Part shown: positions 8,275 to 17,001 of the stretch, in pieces
Position numbering within the stretch: the stretch's first letter is position 1
Layout of the letters: the number at the start of each line of letters is the position of its first letter
Position numbers and translations under genes: made by a program
Notes under the pieces: model-generated
What the model was told of the DNA's origin: nothing
Databases searched by the model: none
The model's input: only the letters and a program-made list of their open reading frames with translations
Origin: Bacteroidales bacterium
GTDB lineage: Bacteria > Bacteroidota > Bacteroidia > Bacteroidales > FEN-979
Direction of reading: 5' to 3'
Length of the DNA: 38,395 nucleotides
Assembly: GCA_023229525.1 (NCBI GenBank)
Contig: JALNZC010000035.1
Coordinates: 1 to 38,395, forward strand

Positions 8275-9771
8275 TTATCTTGGGTAAAACTGTGTAAAAT
8301 CTTTATTTTCCGATATGCCGAGAATTGCTCTGTTATTATCGATGAAAATGGAATTGATATAATTCTGGTCGACCGGGGAATTATGATACCAGACCGATTT
8401 TGTGATAAAATCATATTCCATCAGGGAATATCCTCTCAGGGGAAGGTAAAATTTGTCATGAATGATAAACGAGCCCTGGTTGATCCAATAGGAAGCGGTA
8501 GCTACTGAATCAAATTCTGAGATCTCATTCACCGCAGGCTTATACTCCCAAAGAATAAAACTGCAGCTCCTTCCTATCTCATATTCTACGAAAAAACCCC
8601 TGTTATTCCAGATAACGGCTTCCCAGACCCATTTACCGGTCAGCCTGTCATTTTCCGGCATCTTGGTCCATAGATCAGCTTGTGGATCATATTCCCAGAA
8701 TGAATTGTCTCCGGGTAAATATAGGTATAACTTATTGTTAAGTACGACCCAGGAAGGAGGAGCCAATGAATGTTTAAGGGTTCCCGGGAAAATGCGCCCC
8801 CGGGTCCAGGTATCCAGTTCTGGATCATATTGCCATAAATCCTTGAACATATAAAAGTTATCGTCCTCCCCTAAACCGACATATCCTTTACCGTTGACCG
8901 AAAAGCCGATCGCATTATATCTCTGTTCCACCGGGAAGTGCTGCTTCTCCTGCCATGTGTCAGTACTGAAATCATATTCCCACAATTGAGTAGAGGCATA
9001 GCTGTTCAGTCCTGCTTTCCCGAGGCAGACATAACCTTTTGAACCAATAGTAAAATAGGTGTTCCTGAACCTTGTTTCACCAGGGAACGAGGCTAAATCA
9101 CTCCACGGACAGATCCACCTAAACAGCTCCTGGCTGGTGGTTACTTGTTGAGCAACTTCAACCGAAATGTTCACAAATTTGGTCTCTGTAGTATTCGGAG
9201 TGAAAACCTGCAATGTATCGGAACAAGCTTCGATTACCTTGACTTGAACAGTGCCTAAGAAAACCTTATTACGATGTCGCTTGGGGCTGAAGTCCTTACC
9301 GATGATTGTAATAACCCGGCCGCCGCAGGCCGAATCGGGGTAAAACCTTGAAATTACCGGAGGTGAACATCCCAGACTTTTAAACGTCATCGTATCGCTG
9401 TAGATAAGGGAAGTGTCGGTTTTCAGGAATGCCCTGACATAGTATTTTCGCAGTTTTTCCAGGTCGTTGGTAACCATGGTGCTGCATACCGAATCAGGGT
9501 GACCTATGAATGACCTGAAAAAATCATCCTTGGTCGGGAAAACGGTACTGTCACTCCAAACAAAACCATACTCTGTTATGGTATGCTGCCCCGAATCGTA
9601 AACTTTAGCATTGAATATAGCACCTTGAGCTGATATATCGGTAATGCCGGTCATGGTAACATAGAGCGTGTCACTTTTTGGTTTAACGGGATCCGGGACT
9701 TGTGCCTTCCGGCATGCAAACACCGTAAGGATCATCATGGAGAATAGGATCAAGGGTTGCTTTTTGTCCAT
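8275..9771 (-). CDS. Lipoprotein with IPT/TIG domain and kelch-like propeller
   Basis: A 498-residue protein with a lipoprotein signal ending in VFAC (Cys20). The next ~100 residues resemble the fibronectin-like strands common in Bacteroidota lipoproteins. An IPT/TIG domain follows (PPVISRFYPDSACGGRVITI through NISVEV, about 133-205). The C-terminal ~290 residues carry kelch-like repeats, with recurring GYVCLG, LWEYDFSTDTW, LWQYDPELDTW and FWEYDPQADLW strands. It is likely surface-exposed or periplasmic, anchored in a membrane by lipid, and involved in binding rather than catalysis. It is the first gene of a pair with the BNR/T9SS protein (6-bp gap). Confidence 0.82.
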   Translation of the reverse strand: MDKKQPLILFSMMILTVFACRKAQVPDPVKPKSDTLYVTMTGITDISAQGAIFNAKVYDSGQHTITEYGFVWSDSTVFPTKDDFFRSFIGHPDSVCSTMVTNDLEKLRKYYVRAFLKTDTSLIYSDTMTFKSLGCSPPVISRFYPDSACGGRVITIIGKDFSPKRHRNKVFLGTVQVKVIEACSDTLQVFTPNTTETKFVNISVEVAQQVTTSQELFRWICPWSDLASFPGETRFRNTYFTIGSKGYVCLGKAGLNSYASTQLWEYDFSTDTWQEKQHFPVEQRYNAIGFSVNGKGYVGLGEDDNFYMFKDLWQYDPELDTWTRGRIFPGTLKHSLAPPSWVVLNNKLYLYLPGDNSFWEYDPQADLWTKMPENDRLTGKWVWEAVIWNNRGFFVEYEIGRSCSFILWEYKPAVNEISEFDSVATASYWINQGSFIIHDKFYLPLRGYSLMEYDFITKSVWYHNSPVDQNYINSIFIDNNRAILGISENKDFTQFYPR

Positions 9772-9886
9772 AATTTTGTCATTTACAGTAATCTGAGTTA
9801 ATTTAATTTTCCTTCTTATTCTTCCTTTTCAATTAAATAGTTACGCGCTCAACTTTGAAGGCTTGGTTGCAGTTGGCGAGCCGCAT

Positions 9887-11362
9887 TTATTCCTTTTTAT
9901 CCATTAATTCCAAATAATTTTTCACAAAATATACCCATTGGTCAAGCCTGTCAAAGAGTTGTTTAGATGCAGGATACGGAATATAAATATCGGGAGGAAT
10001 ACCAATGTTATCAATTGGATTGTCTGGTAATCTTCTGGAGCGCGTCATTGGAAAGGTCAATTTATATTTATTCGATGGAAAGTTCTCACTAATGGTATTA
10101 GAATAATCCAAAACCCCTGCTGTGTTATAATTGCCAAACAGGATTACCTTGGAACTTTCCTTGGCTGTGAGCAAAAACTGTTCTGCCGATGATGCATTTC
10201 CTTCATTAATTATTATACCAACTCGTTTAGGATAATTGTAAATCGTGTCGTTTTTAACTGTAGTATCAGCACCTATCATGGGATGAATTACAAAGCCACC
10301 AATATTCTTTTTCATTTCATTAAGAAGTGAATTTGTCCATCGAATACCCTCTTCACCATTCCTTATATCCCCGTTTTTAATTGCATCTTCATACATTTTA
10401 ATGTTATTTTTTGTCGAGTACCACTCTACGCCTTTACTCGTATATGGATTAGTATACAATAGATCGGCCAGCAACTGGTAATACTCATCTTGCCCTCCGG
10501 AATTGTTCCTGATATCAATGATGAGATTTGGCGTTGACGTAATTTCTGACCAATATTTTCTTACTATCTTTTCTCCAAGATCATCCATAAATGAAGGTAT
10601 ACGGATGTAAAAGGTACTATCGGATATCAATAGGGAAACATAATATGTATTTGATCCGTTAGGAAACTCTGGTATATAGGATAGCCATAAAGCATCATCA
10701 AATGCGGAAGAATTTGTTTTCCGCACGAGGCGTGTGTCATCATGCAGTTCTAATACCCGGTCATTCAGCTTTAGTGAAGCTTTTCCTTCAACGGGATAAT
10801 AGTCATTGTATCCCGGATAGGAAACCATGTTATATTCTCCATCCTTATTACCCGAAAGGGTAAACCCAATTTGATTTTTCTCATACTGACTGTAGGAAAT
10901 AGAAACCCCTTTGTAACTCTCCTGATTGCTGTCTTTTACGATTGCAATATCACCTCTGAATGAGTGCCAGATTCCTTCAGGGGTTGAATTCATTGTTTGC
11001 AATTCCTTTAATTTTAATTCATTAATTTTAAAAAGCTTGCGATCATTTTTCTTTAAGCCCGCTGCATCCTCCGCCGGCCAGATCCAGCCTACTCGCAAAT
11101 GATTATCCTTAAACCAGCCTGCATATCTTCTAAGGCATTTCCAACAAGAGTCTGGATGCTGAATTATCTTGGTGTAAAGTCCCTCTTCGAGTAATTGCAG
11201 TTCATGAAAATTTTCTGAAGTAACCTTATCGTGATATCCTGGATAATCGACCTTAATTTTGTGAACCAAATAGTCAAAGTCCTTTAAACAGTCATTTGAT
11301 TGTGCATTTAGCAATGTCGTATTTCCAAGATTCCAAACTAATAGTAGGAATAGTATTCTCAT
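9887..11362 (-). CDS. S41-family (C-terminal processing/tricorn-like) peptidase, exported
   Basis: About 491 residues from the ATG at 11362, chosen because it begins a clean signal peptide (MRILFLLLVWNLGNTTLLNAQ); an in-frame upstream start at 11455 would bury it. The C-terminal half is the S41 peptidase fold: IDIRNNSGGQDEYY, then INEGNASSAEQF with the nucleophile serine near residue 391 and a lysine-containing stretch (TAKESSKVILFG) downstream. The PDZ domain of classical CtpA is not obvious. It is probably a periplasmic or cell-surface serine protease of unknown substrate. Single gene; downstream is an attC-like GCCAACTGCAAC motif near 9868. Confidence 0.82.
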   Translation of the reverse strand: MRILFLLLVWNLGNTTLLNAQSNDCLKDFDYLVHKIKVDYPGYHDKVTSENFHELQLLEEGLYTKIIQHPDSCWKCLRRYAGWFKDNHLRVGWIWPAEDAAGLKKNDRKLFKINELKLKELQTMNSTPEGIWHSFRGDIAIVKDSNQESYKGVSISYSQYEKNQIGFTLSGNKDGEYNMVSYPGYNDYYPVEGKASLKLNDRVLELHDDTRLVRKTNSSAFDDALWLSYIPEFPNGSNTYYVSLLISDSTFYIRIPSFMDDLGEKIVRKYWSEITSTPNLIIDIRNNSGGQDEYYQLLADLLYTNPYTSKGVEWYSTKNNIKMYEDAIKNGDIRNGEEGIRWTNSLLNEMKKNIGGFVIHPMIGADTTVKNDTIYNYPKRVGIIINEGNASSAEQFLLTAKESSKVILFGNYNTAGVLDYSNTISENFPSNKYKLTFPMTRSRRLPDNPIDNIGIPPDIYIPYPASKQLFDRLDQWVYFVKNYLELMDKKE

Positions 11363-11503
11363 GTCTTGTTTTTTTTTATTACCCTGTGAAAATTTAACAA
11401 TATTATTGCTGATGAGTAAATCCAAAACGTTGTCAATTGTTTCAAAGTGGTTCAATTTTAAAGGTTCATTTCAACTATTATCACCTTAATATTTCATAAT
11501 TTT

Positions 11504-11983
11504 CTAGGTATATGGAATGTCTGATTTTGTATAGAAGGTGACAAAATAAAGACAGTTAGACAATCCTGATGTATTGGTGGTTGTGCTTCCAATACTCAGA
11601 TTTTCCATATTAACGACCTGCCGGCCAATGGACGCGGTAATGATGATGGAATTAAGTTCAACAGAGGTATTTACTGTCAAATTGCTATTAAATGGAACCG
11701 AGTAAACGATGACTTTGTTTGCCAAAGGATTTTCAGTGGTACCAACAATTATTTCACCCCAGGGGAATCCATCTTTATCACGAACAAACTTAACCACCCA
11801 ATTGCTGGAATTAATACCGATGGGGTCTGGATTAGGGACTGAGCTCATGGAGCTCTGATCTTCAAACCTTCCCAGCATTAAGTTCATCTCAATGACTTCG
11901 AAGTCAGATACGACCTGTGATTGCGCAAAACCGGCAATTGTCAGCAAACTGATTAAAATGAGTAAATTTCTTTTCAAAGTCAA
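11504..11983 (-). CDS. Exported hypothetical protein (TTG start)
   Basis: A 159-residue protein with a clear signal peptide (NLLILISLLTIAGFAQSQ). The mature part looks beta-rich, with alternating hydrophobic strands and conserved-looking WVVKFVRDKDGFPWGEI. No ATG is available in frame; TTG at 11983 fits the signal peptide. It ends before any T9SS motif and I do not recognise a family. It lies upstream of the S41 peptidase on the same strand (141-bp gap), so the two may share a promoter. Confidence 0.6.
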   Translation of the reverse strand: MTLKRNLLILISLLTIAGFAQSQVVSDFEVIEMNLMLGRFEDQSSMSSVPNPDPIGINSSNWVVKFVRDKDGFPWGEIIVGTTENPLANKVIVYSVPFNSNLTVNTSVELNSIIITASIGRQVVNMENLSIGSTTTNTSGLSNCLYFVTFYTKSDIPYT

Positions 11984-12679
11984 TATTTACAAAAACATTA
12001 TTATTTTTGTAACCAGGAGGTGTTATTGGTTTGTAGTATCTTAAACACAGCGGTTCATTTTATTTTAAGGCGCCTATCATTTACTGATTCAAAGTACTTC
12101 TCATAACAACACCCAAATATATATGGTTTATTTCAATCTGACAAAATAAGTTTTTATTATTTTCAAACGGCCTGAATTCAGGTGCCAGGTACGATTCACA
12201 GGTATATGAAATATAAGGAGGAAGAAGAATCAATCAATCAAATGTAAACGGTAAATAACATTGCGCCATGATAAACCCGTGAAAGGGGGATAAAATTGTT
12301 CATTGAAACCTTTTGAAGAAATCCAGCAGGTAACCAAACTTGTCCGGTAAAGATTAGCCATCGACCGGAAACGAGTCTTGCATAGTAGGTAGAAATGCCT
12401 GCATAAAGCGTAGACAGTGATTACAAAAGCTGTGCGATAAAGCCTTGTAAGACTGAATAAGGATGGAGCTTTCGCTATTGTTATAGCAGGAACAGAACCC
12501 AAAACACGATAAAGATTATCAACCCGAATGAAAAAACTGGATTCCTACGAAAACTTTGTCAACAGACGACTGGAGCTGATGTTGTTTTCCCTTTTGTATC
12601 CTTTAATTAATTCCTCCAAAAGCCACTTTAAAGAATGTTCCCCGGATTCTTGTTTGACTGGCCGGTTTTACTTTTGGCG
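11984..12679. other. ~695-bp gap without a supported gene
   Basis: There is a 90-codon minus-strand frame (12230-12502) and the start of a 95-codon plus-strand frame (12528-12815) that runs antisense into the next gene. Neither has an RBS, signal peptide or recognisable motif. I see no tRNA, strong dyad or repeat. It could be a decayed element, but nothing in it identifies one. Confidence 0.45.
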
Positions 12680-13996
12680 TCAGTTTAATAAATCAATGGT
12701 CTCAAAAAATTTAGAAGGATCATTCGGTACTATATTGTTTTTCGGTTTGAAAAATACCCTTAACGACCGTTGGGCAGGAATGTACCAAAACATTTGCTGC
12801 GTATCCTTATTGTAGAGATCACCACCACCCGCGTAAAGTGATCTCGGTTCGGAGCCCCAGTATGAGCACATGATTTCTCTGACATGCTCATCCGATAATT
12901 GGTTGTTGTTCAATTGCCGCAAACTGTCAGATTTTTTGCAAAGCAGTCCCCATCGTTCTGTATTTATTGGTCCATTGACCCCTTCGGAATAATTATTGAA
13001 CTGCCCGCTGAGCATAAAACAGTTGACAGCTCCGATCATATCTGTGAAGTTCCAGGGAATGTCCTGGTTCAGGCTGGATTTATCAGTTCTGATGGCCCTT
13101 TGAGGTACCGGCCCTGCATTGGAGATGTTGTTTTCCAGAATAATACAGTCTGTTTTGTCAGCAAGAAAGATCAGGTGATCCCATGTGTAACCAAATTCCG
13201 GTTTTTTCAAATATCCGGCAATACCCTCTTTTGTAGTTTCAGATTCAAGTGCTTTCCGGAGATCAAAACTATATGAACGCCGGCCTGGTGATTGATGGCT
13301 TGTTTCTACATCAGCATCCAGAATTGCGGCCATGATACTGGTTTGATTATTGATTCCCGTAACACATCCCAGTTGACCCAGCATCCCGATCAGAAATATC
13401 GTTTTGTCGGGATGTTTGACCTTCGTGATTGTTTGAATGCTGCAAAGATCGGGACTTCCAGGCCAATCCAGCGTCCGGTACGCAATATTATCTCCGGTTT
13501 TGGATGCCGTTCCCCAACAGCCGAAAGCGCAGCATTGCGCAGGTCGGAATACGTCCGGAACCAGATTCCCCCCGTAAACAATCTCAAATGCACTCCAATT
13601 GGCGGTTCCTTTGAATTGTGATACAATTCCATCCAGTTCATCCCGGAAATCCGCGTCCAGCTGGGGCCTGATGTTGTTGATCCTTTCCGGGACAGCACTT
13701 GAGTCTACAGATTGTATAAAAGCAAGAATAGACAAATGGCTCCCAAGAATAGTTTCATAGTTGGGCACCATTTTGTTAATGCACCGACCGTACTGTTGAC
13801 CGATCCGGTAGTGGGAGAATCCCTGTGTCAGGTCAAGCGTAACCAAGTAATGGGTCGCTTTTCTTTCTATAGTGACAGCTGTATCCTTAATGATATTGGA
13901 TGGATCCGGCGTATTCTCATCTCCTTTGGAACAACTTGTCAACCCGGCAAATAAGCATAATGCGGGGAAAAGAATGAATATCCGATTTGTTTTCAT
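12680..13996 (-). CDS. C45-family autoproteolytic acyltransferase/hydrolase lipoprotein
   Basis: A 438-residue Ntn-hydrolase-type protein. The lipoprotein signal ends LTSC (Cys22). The middle carries the C45-like cleavage region RPAQCCAFGCWG with candidate nucleophile Cys155, followed by TGDNIAYRTLDW, which corresponds to the G..RN.DW strand of acyl-CoA:6-aminopenicillanic-acid acyltransferase relatives. Family members cleave themselves so that the Cys becomes the N-terminus of the beta chain and then hydrolyse or transfer an acyl amide. The lipid anchor implies an extracytoplasmic place of action; the substrate is unknown. The gene is monocistronic with 508 bp to the next gene upstream. Confidence 0.75.
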   Translation of the reverse strand: MKTNRIFILFPALCLFAGLTSCSKGDENTPDPSNIIKDTAVTIERKATHYLVTLDLTQGFSHYRIGQQYGRCINKMVPNYETILGSHLSILAFIQSVDSSAVPERINNIRPQLDADFRDELDGIVSQFKGTANWSAFEIVYGGNLVPDVFRPAQCCAFGCWGTASKTGDNIAYRTLDWPGSPDLCSIQTITKVKHPDKTIFLIGMLGQLGCVTGINNQTSIMAAILDADVETSHQSPGRRSYSFDLRKALESETTKEGIAGYLKKPEFGYTWDHLIFLADKTDCIILENNISNAGPVPQRAIRTDKSSLNQDIPWNFTDMIGAVNCFMLSGQFNNYSEGVNGPINTERWGLLCKKSDSLRQLNNNQLSDEHVREIMCSYWGSEPRSLYAGGGDLYNKDTQQMFWYIPAQRSLRVFFKPKNNIVPNDPSKFFETIDLLN

Positions 13997-14208
13997 AATC
14001 GATATTTTTTGATTTTACACTTTAGAAAAAGGGTTGCAAAAAAAACGCTTTCTGTTCTACCCGTTTTGATTACGATTTGTCTGAATATAAATTATACTTT
14101 TGTAAATATAGTATAAATCACGCCGTTTTGCAAATATTCAACCATCGAAAGTAATTTGTAATGGATTTCTGTCTTTGGTTTAATTATAACTTGCATTATT
14201 TCGCTATT

Positions 14209-14430
14209 TTAAGCTGTATAAAGATTGCTTTCCGGGCCTGAAATTTGTAGCTTTAATTTATCGGTAGCTGTTTTTTTCAACTTGCAGCCTAAGATGTCAA
14301 ATATTTCGATTAGGCTCTTACCGTTGATAGGTTTGGTAAATTCAATGGTAATGATTGAAGTTGCCGGGATTGGGTAAACTATAAAAAATTTCTTTCCGGA
14401 TGATTTTCCTCCACCGTGGTAATATACTCA
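14209..14430 (-). pseudogene. Orphan T9SS sorting-domain fragment
   Basis: The minus strand encodes GKKFFIVYPIPATSIITIEF and then a LIEIFDILGCKLKK strand, with a stop at 14209. This is the opening and middle of a type A sorting domain, without the closing GxYFxxL...K strands and with no start codon or protein in front (a TGA interrupts the frame near 14430). It is a broken remnant of a secreted protein gene. A second orphan fragment with very similar DNA (DIL-G, IDKLKL) lies at 18128-18300. Confidence 0.7.
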
Positions 14431-14503
14431 CATGCCGGAGCGGATCCCATTCTATACAAACCGAAAGAGTCAACTTTGGTGTTTTTTATTCAATAATTGA
14501 ATT

Positions 14504-15223
14504 TCAGTCAGTGTGTCTCTGTTTATCCCTGAGACACCGGACGGAGAAACCCATCCATTTCGGATGGATAAGGCGGAAAATATCATCAAGGCTATAGATC
14601 ATGTTCCTGTACCAGGCGCCGGACTCATCGTATCCGGTACTGCTCCACCAGAAACCGCTCCTGCCCTCAAGAAAGAAGCGGCCATTACTGCAACGCTCAC
14701 CACCCGGAAGTGCTGAAAAACCGAAGTCATCTTTTCCAATTCCGCCTGAGCTCCAACCTGAACTTTTTTTCAGCCGTTGTCCAGCATCATTTCCCCTTCC
14801 CCCCGAGTCATCCCAAATCGTGTCACATCTACCGTATTGGGTGTCAACGTAACCTTCCAGTAGCTTCCACTCTTCATCCGAAGGCACCCTCCAACCTTCG
14901 GGGCAAAGTCTGCCCGTGTTCACAGCGTACCAATTGTAGAGGGCTCCGTAAGTTTTCGCATTGCTTTCATCATTGTTGTACCAGCAATAGGCGCCAATGG
15001 TTAATCCGATCCAGGCAATGCTGTCAATAATGTTGGGTATTTTTGTGTTGTTGTTCCAGGAGGTGGTTTTCAGGTTTTCTGCCATCCACTCGAAATTGCC
15101 AATTACGACGGTATGGTAAGCATTACCATCAATATCCGTAACTGTTCCGCTATCCGGTGTTTGGCCTTTGAGTGATGATATACCAAGCAGAAAGTACGAG
15201 GATAATATGATTATTTTTTTCAT
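14504..15223 (-). CDS. FISUMP-domain exported protein
   Basis: About 239 residues from the ATG at 15223, which begins the signal peptide (MKKIIILSSYFLLGISSLKG); an ATG six codons earlier is less likely. The body is a FISUMP (Fibrobacter succinogenes major paralogous) domain: DIDGNAYHTVVIG, WMAENLKTT, YGALYNWYAV, CPEGWRVPSDEEW, GFSALPGGER and a closing GFSVRCLRD. These proteins are secreted or surface proteins of unknown function, often in many paralogues in this phylum. A WWSST segment precedes the end. No sorting domain follows. Confidence 0.85.
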   Translation of the reverse strand: MKKIIILSSYFLLGISSLKGQTPDSGTVTDIDGNAYHTVVIGNFEWMAENLKTTSWNNNTKIPNIIDSIAWIGLTIGAYCWYNNDESNAKTYGALYNWYAVNTGRLCPEGWRVPSDEEWKLLEGYVDTQYGRCDTIWDDSGGRGNDAGQRLKKSSGWSSGGIGKDDFGFSALPGGERCSNGRFFLEGRSGFWWSSTGYDESGAWYRNMIYSLDDIFRLIHPKWMGFSVRCLRDKQRHTD

Positions 15224-15295
15224 GATTGTTTCAAAATACAATCGATTGATTCAGAATCCTGTTTTCCCGGTATCAGCAACCCTTCTGTCTGTTTG

Positions 15296-15985
15296 TCAGG
15301 AAAGTGCAAAGTCCACCGCTGCCTTGGAATGAATTGCCGTCGTGTCAAAAACAATTATGTTACTGTCGTCTTGTTTTATTAGCAAAGCAATTTCTGTGCA
15401 ACCGAAAATTACACCGTCTGCGCCGTCTCTTTTTTGTTTTGCAATTATGTCAATGTATTTTTTCTTTGTCTCGTCTCTGAAAATTCCTTTTGTCAATTCG
15501 TTGAAAATGGAAGTGTGTATAAATTCTCTGTCGGAACTGTCGGGAATAACAGTTTCAATACCGAATTTTGTCAAGCAGTCTTTGAAGAAATCCTTTTCCA
15601 TTGTAAATTTTGTCCCAAGCAGTCCGACTTTGTTAATCTTTTGTCTGACGATTTCTTTCGCTGTCTCTTCTGCAATATAAAGTAATGGGATTTTTATTTT
15701 TTGTCTTACGATATCTGCGACTAAATGCGGTGTATTCGTTGCCATTACAATACAGTCCGCACCCGCATTTTGTAGTCTCAGTGCAATTTCGGTAAACATT
15801 TGTTCAATTTTTCCCCAGTCATTATTATCCTGAAGTATTTTGAAGTCATTGAAGTCAACCGAGTAAAGTAAAAGCCGGGCAGAGTGTGAACCGCCAAGTT
15901 GTTGGTTTGTCAGTTGATTTATTGTCCGATAATAAACTGTCGTTGAAAACCAACTTAGTCCACCGATAATTCCTAATGTTTTCAT
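15296..15985 (-). CDS. Aspartate/glutamate racemase family protein
   Basis: A 229-residue protein from the ATG at 15985, placed where the family begins (MKTLGIIGGLSW). An upstream in-frame ATG at 16066 lies inside a repeat-like dyad and adds no family sequence. Catalytic cysteine positions: the first half has DCIVMATNTPHL, where the usual NCxxH nucleophile Cys is replaced by Asn-Thr, while the second half keeps FGCTEIALL with Cys. This resembles RacX/YgeA-like racemase subfamilies, which often vary at the first site. It may racemise an amino acid or a related substrate; the missing first Cys makes ordinary aspartate racemase activity uncertain. A 75-nt attC-like dyad lies directly upstream. 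Confidence 0.78.
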   Translation of the reverse strand: MKTLGIIGGLSWFSTTVYYRTINQLTNQQLGGSHSARLLLYSVDFNDFKILQDNNDWGKIEQMFTEIALRLQNAGADCIVMATNTPHLVADIVRQKIKIPLLYIAEETAKEIVRQKINKVGLLGTKFTMEKDFFKDCLTKFGIETVIPDSSDREFIHTSIFNELTKGIFRDETKKKYIDIIAKQKRDGADGVIFGCTEIALLIKQDDSNIIVFDTTAIHSKAAVDFALS

Positions 15986-16011
15986 ATACTGTCGTGTTTC
16001 ATTAAGTCGGG

Positions 16012-16086
16012 TTTTAACGGCCGCAACCCGTAGTAAAGGAAAAACCTTTATGTCGCAACATTGCATTAGAATTGTTGCAGTTGGCG
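16012..16086. repeat. attC-like dyad upstream of the racemase
   Basis: TTTTAAC at 16012 and GTTGGCG at 16080 form the outer arms (AAC/GTT). GCAAC (16023-16027) pairs with GTTGC (16074-16078) inside them. The core is AAAGG-AAAAA-CCTTT (16035-16049). Two dyads further along the window (26535 and 31843) share the same nested layout and an AAAGG...CCTTT core. Confidence 0.4.
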
Positions 16087-16177
16087 TCAGGCAATGTACC
16101 TTTTTTCATCTTAAGATTTCTTCTACGTTGTATTTATTTTCCTTTCCCTGAAGTGAAGAAACAGGAAAATCCAAGAT

Positions 16178-16573
16178 TTACGATGCTTCGTTATTGATAG
16201 ATTTCCTGTCACTATTATACTGCTTTCCATCTTCGCCTACAAAAACCGGAAATAGGAGTGTATTGACCAATCCGTAATGATCTCTAATTTCTAAGGAGAG
16301 GGCGTACTGATTCTTTATCCGCAGCTCTATCCCCTTTCGTTCATAAGCGATCCCTGCCTTAATGGCTAATTTATCTAAAAAAATATTTTGGAAGGCAATC
16401 CCGCCGAAACCACCTAGAATTGGTGTAAGACAATCAGAATTTACCGAATTTCCAAAAATATATGTGTATGAATGTCCTCCCTCAATATTTGCAGCAAATC
16501 GGTTTTGTGCGAATACTGCGGATGTTTGAACTTCAATAAAAATGAGGAATACCAAAAGGAAACTATTTCTCAC
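16178..16573 (-). pseudogene. Truncated outer-membrane beta-barrel (porin-like) protein
   Basis: A GTG start at 16573 gives a signal peptide (LLVFLIFIEVQTSAVFAQ) and about 110 residues of alternating strands with FGGIAFQNIFLDKLAIKAG, typical of the small outer-membrane beta-barrel proteins of Bacteroidota. At 131 residues it is far shorter than a closed barrel (usually 180-250), and the last residues (SDRKSINNEAS) do not end in the expected aromatic. It is probably a 3'-truncated remnant; a small real protein is less likely. Confidence 0.55.
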
Positions 16574-16660
16574 ATTCAGATAATTTTATAATCAATAGTA
16601 TTTGATTGGATTATCATTTACAAAAGTGTCAAAATTTGTTTAATCTCTTTTGGGTTAAAT

Positions 16661-16722
16661 TCCCCACCGCTTGCGGCGAATAAGAAATAATTCCCGAAGA
16701 TACCCCGCTGCTTGCGGCGGGG
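16661..16722. repeat. Pair of GC-rich palindromes
   Basis: Two related units, CCCCACCGCTTGCGGCG (from 16662) and CCCCGCTGCTTGCGGCGGGG (16703-16722), stand in otherwise AT-rich DNA. The second folds into a CCCCGC/GCGGGG hairpin. This is a common type of intergenic palindrome in Bacteroidota. It could also terminate transcription, though no T-run follows on either strand. Confidence 0.55.
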
Positions 16723-16743
16723 AGCTTCATTGCAGCTGTTATT

Positions 16744-16985
16744 TTATTTAAGTGCAAGTTTTTCAATTTTATAGCTGATTGTAATCTTCTTCATTTCAGT
16801 CTCTAACAGACTAAATTCTTCTTTTAATACCTTTTTAATAAATTCACCTTCTTTCAATAAATACATTTCATCACAAGTGTCACTTAATGTTGAAAAAATA
16901 TGGGAAGAGATGATCGCGGTTTTATTTAATTCCCGCAGTTTATGAATAATCTCAGTGATAATTATATACAATACTCCCTAAAATT
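16744..16985 (-). pseudogene. C-terminal fragment of an ABC transporter ATPase
   Basis: The frame encodes IIHKLRELNKTAIISSHIFSTL followed by CDEMYLLKEGEFIKK. This is the part of an ABC-2-type ATPase just after the D-loop, including the switch histidine (SSH). Walker A, signature and Walker B are all absent. The 5' part is cut off next to the end of the upstream T9SS gene. No permease gene is nearby. It is a deletion remnant. Confidence 0.75.
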
Positions 16986-17001
16986 CAGACCACATCAGTC
17001 A

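Noticed and set aside
12230..12502. 90-codon minus-strand frame in the gap before the C45 gene
   Set aside because: No start signal, no signal peptide, unusual composition (many Leu/Arg/Cys) and no recognised motif; treated as noncoding.
12528..12815. 95-codon plus-strand frame
   Set aside because: More than half of it is antisense to the C45 acyltransferase gene, and it has no RBS.
16703..16722. GC-rich palindrome as a terminator of the ABC fragment
   Set aside because: No T-run follows on either strand; kept as a repeat only.
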